Part shown: positions 1 to 5,378 of the stretch, one piece after another
Numbering within the stretch: position 1 is the first letter of the stretch
Layout: each line of letters starts with the position of its first letter
Assembly (NCBI GenBank): GCA_947379865.1
Contig: CANCOY010000132.1
Location: 1-9,034, forward strand
Reading direction: 5' to 3'
DNA length: 9,034 bases
From: Acetobacteraceae bacterium
Lineage (GTDB): Bacteria; Pseudomonadota; Alphaproteobacteria; Zavarziniales; Zavarziniaceae
The notes under the pieces: model-generated
The model's input: only the letters and a program-made list of their open reading frames with translations
Databases searched by the model: none
What the model was told of the DNA's origin: nothing
Made by a program: the position numbers and the translations under genes

Positions 1-69
1 GTCGGTCAGATCAGTTGGGTAACGCAGCCCACGCCGCTCATAGCGGGAACGGTTCTCGGCGGTCCACAT
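1..69 (-). mobile_element. IS5-family transposase, N-terminal fragment (runs off left edge)
   Basis: Reading the minus strand from an ATG at 69-67 gives 23 codons, starting MWTAENRSRYERRGLRYP and continuing TDLTD to the window edge. This start is characteristic of the short DDE transposases of the IS5 family (MWT-ENR-RY-R--LRYPSDLTD-EW), which cut and paste the insertion sequence. Only the N-terminus is visible, so the catalytic DDE residues, the far inverted repeat and whether the copy is intact cannot be judged. The element's 5' end should lie just to the right of the ATG, probably near 111-124, where the minus strand reads GAGTCGCGAGAATC; this end is a guess from spacing. It sits directly against a truncated sulfotransferase gene on the same strand, which suggests insertion into that gene. 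IS5 subgroup (IS1031-like or IS427-like) is unresolved. Confidence 0.75.
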
Positions 70-89
70 GCAGCACCTCGCGAATCGGT

Positions 90-202
90 GCTATCAAGCT
101 CATCACAACTGATTCTCGCGACTCAAGTTCTTTCCGAACCGACACTCAGGGTTGAATACGTCTGAAGGAACCTCAAGTTTTTTTGCCCGGCTATCAAGCT
201 CA
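90..202. repeat. 13-bp direct repeat, copies 100 bp apart
   Basis: The sequence GCTATCAAGCTCA occurs at 90-102 and again at 190-202. The first copy is in the presumed leader of the IS5 transposase and the second is inside the sulfotransferase coding sequence. The copies are longer than IS5-type target duplications and one lies inside the presumed element, so a target-site duplication is unlikely; a relic of an insertion or rearrangement, or chance, is possible. Confidence 0.35.
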
Positions 203-507
203 ACGCCTGCTTGTTTAAAGAAAAAATAGGCTGAGACAAGTCTGTCCCATGGGTTTCTAACGCATGAGAAAGAAATATATGATTTTATATCATCTTTTAA
301 TGCAGCTTCAAATTGGGCAAGAGACCAATGTTTAATACTACCGAAAAATTGGTCTGTTACCCAGAAATTGTCACCATTGCTTATACCAGATGGCGATGGA
401 GCGGCCGTGAGTTGAATGTCGGAAAATTCTTGCAAAGCTTTGGTGATGGAGTTTCCAGCTGTTTTGGGGATGTGAACAAAAAGGAATTTGTTTTTTCTGG
501 AGATCAT
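103..507 (-). pseudogene. Sulfotransferase-family gene, 3'-truncated
   Basis: This encodes 134 residues resembling the N-terminal half of the Sulfotransfer_2-type family, enzymes that move a sulfuryl group from PAPS to carbohydrate or other hydroxyl acceptors. The PAPS 5'-phosphosulfate loop is seen as FVHIPKTAGNS (residues 10-20). The 3'-phosphate-binding segment is SCVRNPWDRLVSAY (81-94), with the usual Arg and Ser. Family members are generally 200-280 residues; here the protein stops about 40 residues after the second motif, so the C-terminal acceptor-side half is absent and the gene is probably non-functional. The ATG at 507 is preferred because GGAG lies 5 nt upstream and the family start is close to the P-loop; a GTG at 540 would add 11 residues. 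Base composition is clearly more AT-rich than all other genes here, which suggests horizontal acquisition. The last codons (LSRENQL) probably come from IS sequence. Confidence 0.72.
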
Positions 508-731
508 GCCCGCTCCGATAGTTGATTGTTCAGGGTACACGGATCGTTTGTGTCTTGAAGGTGGCTCAAACCCTCCGGCTATACGCGGAATGTCGTGATG
601 TGCGCCTGATCAGGCAGCGAGGACAAACGCAATTGGTCCTGTTGGCTGTGTGAGGGTTTCCCAGCCCCAATGGCGGGCAAGAGGTTGGCGGTTCGGGTCT
701 GTCTGGCTCCACCACGTTTCAAAAAAGTCCC
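508..731. other. Intergenic junction between the AT-rich island and the GC-rich backbone
   Basis: This 224-bp stretch separates the truncated sulfotransferase from the MATE gene; base composition rises from AT-rich to GC-rich across it. On the minus strand, the frame ending at the stop 612-610 reads protein-like from about 730, including ETWWSQTDPNRQPLARHWGW and ending GPIAFVLAA. It has no start of its own: upstream, the same frame is only a shadow of the MATE gene. It could be the tail of a decayed gene or chance. No convincing terminator was found for the MATE gene; there is an A6 run at 720-726 (T-run on the minus strand) but no stable stem before it. Confidence 0.4.
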
Positions 732-2099
732 TCAGACCGGGGCGCGGCCGGCCGTCCAGGCGCCCAGCCGGATCGCCACGCCACCCACCAGGGCCTGCGC
801 CACCATGGCCGCCGCAATGGTCCAGAAAAATTGTTCCGGCGACGGACTGGCGAGGTGGGACAGCAACACACTGCCACTGACGATGACGGCCAGCCGCGAC
901 AGACTGGCCACCACCAGCCACAGCATGCGGCCCGTGCCCTGGGAGGCAAAATACAGGCACAGCGCCAGCCCGAAGAACGCATAGAACGGGCCGACGATCT
1001 GAAGATAGGTGCTGCAGACGGCTCGCACGGCCTGGGAGTCTGTAAAAAGATTGGCCCACAGCCCCGGGAACAGGGCCACCACGCCGCCAACCAGGCCGCT
1101 GAGGGCGGCACTATAGAAAGCTGCCGTCCAGCCGGCCTGGTGCGCCCGGCGGATTTCATTGGCACCAAAATGCACGCCCACCATGGCCGTGGCGGCGGAA
1201 CCAAAGCCAAAGACCATGGGGATGATGAGGAACTCCAGGCGCGAGCCCACACCAAATCCCGCCAGCACATCCACCCCGAAGCGCGCCATGAAGGCGGTGA
1301 TCACGATGACCGAACCAAGCGAGCAGAATGAATTGACCGATGAGAGGGCGCCCACCTTCAGGATCGCCGCCATGGGCGCCAGGCTGACCGGGATGCCCGA
1401 CAGCCGCAGACGCAAGGTGGTGCAGCGGGTCAGCAGGAAGACAAGCAGCAGCACCGCCGCCACCCCATAGCCCAGCACAATGCCGCCAGCCGCCCCGGCA
1501 ATGCCCAGGGGTGCCAACGGTCCCAGTCCCAGCACCATCACGCCGGCGGCAATCACCTGCACCACGGAACCGGTCACCAGGCACTTGGCCGCCACCAGCA
1601 TATTGCCCGTGGCGCGCACGATGGCCGCAAGCGCATTGGCCAGCCACATGGTGACGCAGCCAAGGAACAGCACATCGGAATAGGCCAACGCCTGTTCCAG
1701 CACGGCCCCCACGCCGCCGAGCGTGCCATAGATCCGGCTGCCGCCCAGAAGAAAGACCAGCGCCGAGAGGGCCGCCAGCAGCAGGGCCAGCAGCACGGCA
1801 TGAAAGGCCAGCACTTCCGCCCCGGCCCGGTCACCCGCCCCCAGGCGCTGCGCCACCGCCCCGGTGATGGTGCCACCGATGGAGCCACCAGACAGCATCA
1901 TCATCAGCATCATCATGGGAAAGGCCAGCGCCAGCCCCGCCAGCGACACGGTGCCCAGATGGCCGACATACCAGGCCTCTGCCACCAATGTGGCCATGGT
2001 CACCACCATGGCCAGCATGTTTGGCGCCGCAAGACGCAAAATGGTGCGGCCAATGGGGGCGGTCAGCAGGGGGGAGGGCGGCGCGGAGGGGGAGGTCAT
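732..2099 (-). CDS. MATE-family multidrug/cation antiporter
   Basis: This 455-residue inner-membrane protein is very hydrophobic along its whole length, consistent with the roughly 12 transmembrane helices and two MatE repeats (about residues 20-180 and 245-405) of the NorM/DinF-type MATE family. Such transporters export drugs or metabolites in exchange for Na+ or H+. The N-terminal signature is recognisable: GRTILRLAAPNMLAMVVTMA followed by LVAEAWYVGHLG, typical of the first two helices. The ATG at 2099 was chosen over an in-frame start at 2198 because the intervening 33 residues are Arg/Gln-rich and unlike a MATE N-terminus, and because AAAGG lies 7 nt before 2099. Length is normal for the family. 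Substrate cannot be told. It lies 111 bp downstream of the methyltransferase gene on the same strand, but a terminator candidate between them argues for separate transcription. No obvious promoter was seen. Confidence 0.9.
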   Translation of the reverse strand: MTSPSAPPSPLLTAPIGRTILRLAAPNMLAMVVTMATLVAEAWYVGHLGTVSLAGLALAFPMMMLMMMLSGGSIGGTITGAVAQRLGAGDRAGAEVLAFHAVLLALLLAALSALVFLLGGSRIYGTLGGVGAVLEQALAYSDVLFLGCVTMWLANALAAIVRATGNMLVAAKCLVTGSVVQVIAAGVMVLGLGPLAPLGIAGAAGGIVLGYGVAAVLLLVFLLTRCTTLRLRLSGIPVSLAPMAAILKVGALSSVNSFCSLGSVIVITAFMARFGVDVLAGFGVGSRLEFLIIPMVFGFGSAATAMVGVHFGANEIRRAHQAGWTAAFYSAALSGLVGGVVALFPGLWANLFTDSQAVRAVCSTYLQIVGPFYAFFGLALCLYFASQGTGRMLWLVVASLSRLAVIVSGSVLLSHLASPSPEQFFWTIAAAMVAQALVGGVAIRLGAWTAGRAPV

Positions 2100-2183
2100 G
2101 TCATGCCTTTGGCGGCACGCGCCGCGCTGGTAGATTTGCTGCGCGGCTCTGGGCCCGGCAGGGGATCCGTACTGTCTTGTGGG

Positions 2184-2206
2184 AAAAGTCGGACCCACGG
2201 GTGGGT
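2184..2206 (-). terminator. Candidate intrinsic terminator after the methyltransferase gene
   Basis: On the minus strand the stem ACCCA-CCCG-TGGGT (2206-2193) begins 4 bp after the stop codon of the methyltransferase and is followed a few bases later by TTTT (2187-2184). The 5-bp perfect stem with a tetraloop is short and the T-run is brief, so strength is uncertain. Confidence 0.45.
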
Positions 2207-2210
2207 GCGA

Positions 2211-2813
2211 TCAACCCGGAAAGTGCAGGGCTGCCAGGGCATGCATGGCCGCCTCATCGGCCGGGCCCTTCTTGCCGATGGCCCATAAATCGAACTTTGG
2301 CCCGGCGCGCCGGATGCTGATCACCGCGCCGAAACCCGCTTCCTGCAGGGTGCCAACCAGGACCTTCTGGGTAAAGCCGCACCGGTGCGCCATGAACAGA
2401 TTGCCTTCTGCCAGGGAGTCCCGATGGCCATAAAGGACGTCGATGGCGGCAATCGGCCCGGAGGGGCTGCTATAGGCAGGCTCGGTCAGCCTGTCCTGCG
2501 CCACCAGTTCGCAGATGCCCTGCAGGTCGGGGCAGGTGATGACGATGAAACCATCATCGGCAACAGCGCGGTAGAATTCCTTCAGCGCAACCGGCACCTC
2601 ATGGGGATAGAGATGCTCGATATTGTGACTGGAATAGAGAGCGTCGAGCGACCCCGTGCCAACAGACGACAGATCGGTCATCGTGCCCAGCAGATCGGGC
2701 TGGACGCCCGGGTCAATATCGAAACGGATTTCCTGCCAGTCAGGCTGGTTGAAGCCCCGCGTGGTCCGGTCCTTGCTTTTTTGCCCGCAACCAACGTGAA
2801 GAAATGTGGGCAT
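2211..2813 (-). CDS. Class I SAM-dependent methyltransferase (COG4627-like)
   Basis: This encodes 200 residues with the landmarks of a Rossmann-fold methyltransferase: motif I LHVGCGQ (residues 5-11) for S-adenosylmethionine, an acidic position after strand 2 (FDIDPG, 31-36), the post-motif segment DALYSSHNIEHL (57-68), and RAVADDGFIVITCPDLQ (82-98). The HNIEHLYPHEVP---KEFYR pattern is typical of the small predicted methyltransferases grouped as COG4627, often found near polysaccharide or sulfotransferase genes. Substrate is unknown. The start at 2813 places motif I right at the N-terminus, as in relatives; I see no strong Shine-Dalgarno before it, so translation may be weak or leaderless. 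The gene is oriented away from the GST gene, leaving a 305-bp divergent gap. Cytoplasmic; no signal peptide or membrane segments. Confidence 0.82.
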   Translation of the reverse strand: MPTFLHVGCGQKSKDRTTRGFNQPDWQEIRFDIDPGVQPDLLGTMTDLSSVGTGSLDALYSSHNIEHLYPHEVPVALKEFYRAVADDGFIVITCPDLQGICELVAQDRLTEPAYSSPSGPIAAIDVLYGHRDSLAEGNLFMAHRCGFTQKVLVGTLQEAGFGAVISIRRAGPKFDLWAIGKKGPADEAAMHALAALHFPG

Positions 2814-3118
2814 GGATATACCGGCTGGGACTTGGGCGCGTCATGCCTTGGCAGCATGGCCCCTGCCCAATCAAGGGCGAAACATGGGCCACGATACATA
2901 GTCGGCACGCCGATATTCAAGCAAATCATGGGGCATGGCTTCGGCCCTGCCCCCGAATCCGGCGCCAGGATCTGCAAAGGATGATGCAGGCGGGCTTTCC
3001 GACCCCATGGTGATTGCAGTCAAATACCGTGTGCGCTTAGTTAGGATGCGGACAAGGTGCCGCATTCAGAGGCTGGCCCCTTGCCTGAAGGCGGGCCTGA
3101 TGCCGGAAAGCCCAAGCC
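2814..3118. other. Non-coding divergent intergenic region
   Basis: These 305 bases separate the divergent methyltransferase and GST genes and should contain both promoters. Reading frames through it lack family resemblance and I treat them as chance. A TTGACT box on the minus strand (3023-3018) has no matching -10 at 16-18 bp, and TTGCAG (3014-3019, plus) is followed only by a poor TTAGTT at 17 bp. The one clear structure is the inverted repeat at 3044-3067. No RNA gene was recognised. Confidence 0.5.
3044..3067 (+). promoter_or_regulatory. Inverted repeat upstream of the GST gene
   Basis: ATGCGG (3046-3051) and CCGCAT (3060-3065) are perfect complements with an 8-nt loop. The stem extends by a G-T wobble and one G-C pair to 3044/3067. 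It lies about 50 bp upstream of the GST start, so it could be an operator or a leader hairpin. Function is not known. Confidence 0.35.
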
Positions 3119-4036
3119 ATGGCGATCATTCAGAATTCCACAAGCCCGCTGGTTGCCAGGTTGCAGGGCGTCCATCTGTTCGGCTTCGACGGTGCCCCAT
3201 GCTCTCAGCGGGTGAGCTTTGCACTGGCAGAGAAGGGGCTGAAACGTGTCCGCACGGTGCGCTGGGACAGTGATGATCCTGCCGTCTGCGTGGCGCCACC
3301 GGGCGGCTATATCTTCCGGCCGGTCTCGCTCATCAAGAAGGCGCACATGACCCCCGCCTATGCCGCGATCCAGCCGAACATGGTGGTGCCTGCCCTGGTG
3401 CTGGATGGCACGCTGGTGGTCGAATCCATGGACATTGTCGATTTTCTGGAAAGCCGCTGGCCTGAACCGGCGCTGGTGCCAGGCGATCCCGAGGCACGCG
3501 CGCTGATGCACAGCCTGATCGAGCTTGGCAAGACGCTGCATGTCTCGGTGCGCTATGTCTCGTTCCACTGGGGTCTTGGCCGACTGGGCCGCACAAGTGC
3601 CGCCGAGGAAGAGACCATCGCCAAGCTGGAGCGCAGCGAATCGCCCGAGCAACTGCTGGCGTTCTACCAGCGCTATAATCGCGGCACCATCGACGAGGGG
3701 GTTTTCCTTGGTCATCTGGCTGCGCTGGAAGCGGGCTGGGGCGCGCAGGAAGCGCGTCTCGCCGGCGATGGCCGCCCCTTTCTGACGGGCGGGCAGTTCT
3801 CCCGCGCCGACATTCTGTGGGCGGTCAAGATGCAGCGCATCGTCGAATGCGGCTATCCCTTCGCGGCGCGCTTTCCCCATCTGCACGCCTGGTTCAGGCG
3901 CATGCAGGCGAGGCCCCCCTTTGCGCAGGGCGTGATGGGTCCAAACCGGGTCTTCCACCATGGCTTCCGCCTGAAGGCCGCCATCGAAAACTTCCTGGGG
4001 TTTGGCATAGCAAGGGTGGCCGGCGTGAAGGCCTGA
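3119..4036 (+). CDS. Glutathione S-transferase-like protein
   Basis: This encodes 305 residues with the two-domain GST layout. The thioredoxin-fold N-terminal domain begins at HLFGFDGAPCSQRVSFAL (19-36), with Cys28/Ser29 at the catalytic position. It has the cis-proline in VVPALV (89-94) and the Glu-Ser pair that binds the gamma-glutamyl group in VESMDIVDFLE (101-111). The all-helical C-terminal domain follows, including FLTGGQFSRADILWA (221-235) with the N-capping Ser and Asp. GSTs conjugate or reduce electrophiles with glutathione in the cytoplasm. Two features are unusual: about 30 residues inserted between strand 2 and the cis-Pro strand (roughly 53-86, PPGGYIFRPVSLIKKAHM), and a total length well above the usual 200-230. 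Beta-etherase-like or other outlying subfamilies are possible. The start is supported by GGAAAG about 9 nt upstream. A strong inverted repeat begins directly after the stop. Confidence 0.85.
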   Translation: MAIIQNSTSPLVARLQGVHLFGFDGAPCSQRVSFALAEKGLKRVRTVRWDSDDPAVCVAPPGGYIFRPVSLIKKAHMTPAYAAIQPNMVVPALVLDGTLVVESMDIVDFLESRWPEPALVPGDPEARALMHSLIELGKTLHVSVRYVSFHWGLGRLGRTSAAEEETIAKLERSESPEQLLAFYQRYNRGTIDEGVFLGHLAALEAGWGAQEARLAGDGRPFLTGGQFSRADILWAVKMQRIVECGYPFAARFPHLHAWFRRMQARPPFAQGVMGPNRVFHHGFRLKAAIENFLGFGIARVAGVKA

Positions 4037-4073
4037 CGCCACCCTGACCCAAATCCTTTGGTTAAGGGTGGCG
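4037..4073 (+). terminator. Hairpin directly after the GST gene, probable terminator
   Basis: CGCCACCCT (4037-4045) pairs perfectly with AGGGTGGCG (4065-4073), and inside it CCAAA (4049-4053) pairs with TTTGG (4057-4061) around a TCC loop. The structure starts immediately after the GST stop codon. There is no T-run after it, so it may act as a Rho-dependent or transcript-stabilising end rather than a standard intrinsic terminator. Confidence 0.5.
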
Positions 4074-4104
4074 CCAATTCGGCGCAGACTGCGCGAAAAC
4101 ATCG

Positions 4105-4133
4105 TTGTCTGACAATCTCGCACTGCCTAGGAT
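4105..4133 (+). promoter_or_regulatory. Weak sigma-70-like promoter candidate for the secreted-protein gene
   Basis: TTGTCT (4105-4110) and TAGGAT (4128-4133) are spaced by 17 bp and each matches 4 of 6 consensus bases. Initiation would fall about 20 bp before the ATG at 4162. The -35 box overlaps the small inverted repeat TTGTC-T-GACAA (4105-4115), which could be a repressor site. Confidence 0.3.
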
Positions 4134-4161
4134 CCGGTCATCGTTCCAAGAGGCCTGGGCC

Positions 4162-4719
4162 ATGAAGAGATCAATCGCACTGCTGGCCCTCGTCCTTGTG
4201 TGCCTTGGTGGCCCGGCAAGGGCCGGGGATATCTGCAAGGCCGTGGCGGAGCGTGAAGTGGCCGCCATCGAGGATGCCGACACCACCCTGCAAACCGGCG
4301 AGGCGCTGACGGCCGTCACCCAGTACCGCATCGAGAAAGCCACGGGCATTCCCAGCCTGTGTTCCCACGGCGGCTATTGCTACCCCACACAGGTCGATGT
4401 GGGCGGCCTGCGGCTGGAGGCCATGCGCCTGCTGAATTGCAGCATCCGTGGGCGGACAGATGGCGACGATGAATACCTTTACTATGGCCTGAAGCCCGTC
4501 CGCGCCGCCGTATCCCAGCCGGAACAGAACTATGACGATCTGACCAACCAGTTGAGCGAGCTTGGCCTGTGCTCGTCCTGCTCCGACAATGTTGCCCAGT
4601 ACCTGCTGCGCAAGCCGGCATCCAAATGCGCCCAGCTGGCCCGCAGCGCCCTGAACGGCAACAATGCTGCCATCAACAAGCTCAACCAGTTCCCCGATTA
4701 CTGCACCTGGAACTATTAG
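4162..4719 (+). CDS. Secreted/periplasmic cysteine-rich protein of unknown function
   Basis: This encodes a 185-residue precursor. Residues 1-21 (MKRSIALLALVLVCLGGPARA) form a clear Sec signal peptide with Lys-Arg, a hydrophobic core and an ARA cleavage site before Gly22. The ATG at 4162 was chosen because it starts the signal peptide and has AGAGG 8 nt upstream; an in-frame TTG at 4105 would bury the signal. The mature part holds eight cysteines (25, 67, 73, 93, 137, 140, 156, 181), enough for four disulfides, among them SLCSHGGYCYP and a LCSSC pair at 137-140. It is otherwise polar and probably helical, with no second membrane segment. I do not recognise the family. The CSSC pair could recall a thiol-redox motif, but no thioredoxin fold is apparent. 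It stands alone between the GST hairpin and the hsp20 promoter region on the same strand. Confidence 0.78.
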   Translation: MKRSIALLALVLVCLGGPARAGDICKAVAEREVAAIEDADTTLQTGEALTAVTQYRIEKATGIPSLCSHGGYCYPTQVDVGGLRLEAMRLLNCSIRGRTDGDDEYLYYGLKPVRAAVSQPEQNYDDLTNQLSELGLCSSCSDNVAQYLLRKPASKCAQLARSALNGNNAAINKLNQFPDYCTWNY

Positions 4720-4730
4720 CCGGGCCTGGG

Positions 4731-4765
4731 TCCTGCCTCCTGCCTCCTGCGTCCTGCGCCCTGTG
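4731..4765. repeat. Heptanucleotide tandem repeat, five units
   Basis: TCCTGCC, TCCTGCC, TCCTGCG, TCCTGCG and the degenerate CCCTGTG follow each other without spacers, starting 11 bp after the stop of the secreted-protein gene. The 7-bp period is not a multiple of three and the stretch is non-coding. It may be a slippage product; its copy number could vary between strains. Confidence 0.7.
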
Positions 4766-4795
4766 TCGCGGGCAGGCGCTGCCGGCCTGCCCCCT

Positions 4796-4826
4796 CTTGA
4801 TCGCCGCGCGATAAGCCCCAGATAAT
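4796..4826 (+). promoter_or_regulatory. hsp20 promoter: heat-shock (RpoH) type overlapped by sigma-70 type
   Basis: CTTGAT (4796-4801) and CCCCAGAT (4816-4823), 14 bp apart, resemble the sigma-32 consensus (CTTGAA, CCCCATNT). In the alphaproteobacterial form CTTG-N17-CYTATVT, the segment at 4817-4823 matches 5 of 7 positions. Overlapping it, TTGATC (4797-4802) and GATAAT (4821-4826) with an 18-bp spacer form a housekeeping-type promoter. Initiation would be near 4830, giving a leader of about 93 nt before the hsp20 start. Confidence 0.55.
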
Positions 4827-4829
4827 ACG

Positions 4830-4925
4830 CATGCAGGGTGCCTAAGGGGCCGTGCACCGCCTCGCGGGCGTTCCATGAGGGGAGCCCGCACGTCACTCGC
4901 TCGCCAGAGGGGATGGCATGACATG
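4830..4925 (+). promoter_or_regulatory. ROSE-like RNA thermometer candidate in the hsp20 5' leader
   Basis: Three consecutive hairpins fill the leader. Hairpin 1 pairs GGTGC (4837-4841) with GCACC (4854-4858). Hairpin 2 pairs GCGGGC (4864-4869) with GCCCGC (4884-4889), extended inward by TTCC/GGGA-type pairs around an ATGA loop. Hairpin 3 pairs UCGCUC (4897-4902) with the Shine-Dalgarno region GAGGGGA (4907-4913), leaving a G-G mismatch (4899/4910); GUCA (4892-4895) can also pair with UGAC (4919-4922) just before the AUG. ROSE elements of alpha- and gammaproteobacterial small heat-shock genes have several hairpins, the last pairing U(U/C)GCU imperfectly with the ribosome site so that it melts on heating. 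The match in motif, position and gene is good, but no covariation could be tested. Confidence 0.6.
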
Positions 4926-5378
4926 ACACGCATATCGCTTTTCAACAGCCCGCTCTTGCTCGGATTTGATCACGTGGAACGCGTGCTCGACCGGGTCGCC
5001 AAATCCACCAGCGACGGCTATCCGCCCTATAATATCGAACAGGTTGGCGACAACCGCCTGCGCATCACGCTGGCGGTGGCCGGCTTTGATCGCGACGATC
5101 TTTCCGTGACTGTGGAAGAGAATCAGCTGATCATTCGTGGGCGCCAGAAGGATGATCCCGACCGCACCTTCCTGCATCGCGGCATTGCCGCCCGCCAGTT
5201 CCAGAAAAGCTTCGTGCTGGCGGAAGGCATTGAGGTGACGACGGCCGGAATCGACAATGGCCTGCTCAACATCGACCTCGTCCGGCCCCAGCCGGCGACG
5301 CTGGTGCGCAACATCGAGATCACCACGTCAAAGCCCGCCGCCGCCAACGGCATCCCCCTTGGGGACAATGGCTCCTAG
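4923..5378 (+). CDS. Small heat-shock protein, Hsp20/IbpA family
   Basis: This encodes 151 residues of an alpha-crystallin-type chaperone, which forms oligomers and holds unfolding proteins for refolding by DnaK/ClpB in the cytoplasm. The N-terminal arm is residues 1-34. The alpha-crystallin domain is about 35-122, opening with YPPYNIE and including LRITLAVAGFDRDDLSV, and ending in the conserved NGLL segment (112-115) of the A-x-x-x-NGxL motif. The C-terminal I-x-I anchor for oligomer assembly is IEI (131-133). The ATG at 4923 is preferred because MTRISLFNSPLLLGFDHVER is the usual family start and GAGGGGA lies 9 nt upstream; an in-frame ATG at 4875 falls in the loop of a leader hairpin. Regulation is probably double: a heat-shock promoter and a thermometer-like leader. 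DUF1150 follows after 89 bp, an arrangement typical of alphaproteobacteria. Confidence 0.95.
   Translation: MTRISLFNSPLLLGFDHVERVLDRVAKSTSDGYPPYNIEQVGDNRLRITLAVAGFDRDDLSVTVEENQLIIRGRQKDDPDRTFLHRGIAARQFQKSFVLAEGIEVTTAGIDNGLLNIDLVRPQPATLVRNIEITTSKPAAANGIPLGDNGS

Noticed and set aside
720..734. T-run on the minus strand after the MATE gene as an intrinsic terminator
   Set aside because: No stable stem precedes the T-run; only a 3-bp GTC/GAC pairing is available.
2385..2984. 199-codon open frame on the plus strand opposite the methyltransferase
   Set aside because: It overlaps a methyltransferase with intact SAM motifs and reads as low-order sequence without motifs.
3041..4123. 360-codon open frame on the minus strand opposite the GST gene
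   Set aside because: It is antisense to a gene with clear GST motifs, is Arg/His/Gln-rich as expected from reversed high-GC codons, and shows no family resemblance.
4875..4922. Upstream in-frame ATG giving a 16-residue longer Hsp20
   Set aside because: It sits in the loop of a stable leader hairpin, lacks a usable ribosome site, and the extra residues are unlike the family N-terminus.
4171..4929. 252-codon open frame on the minus strand opposite the secreted-protein gene
   Set aside because: The opposite strand has a signal peptide, ribosome site and ordered cysteines; this frame is a composition shadow.
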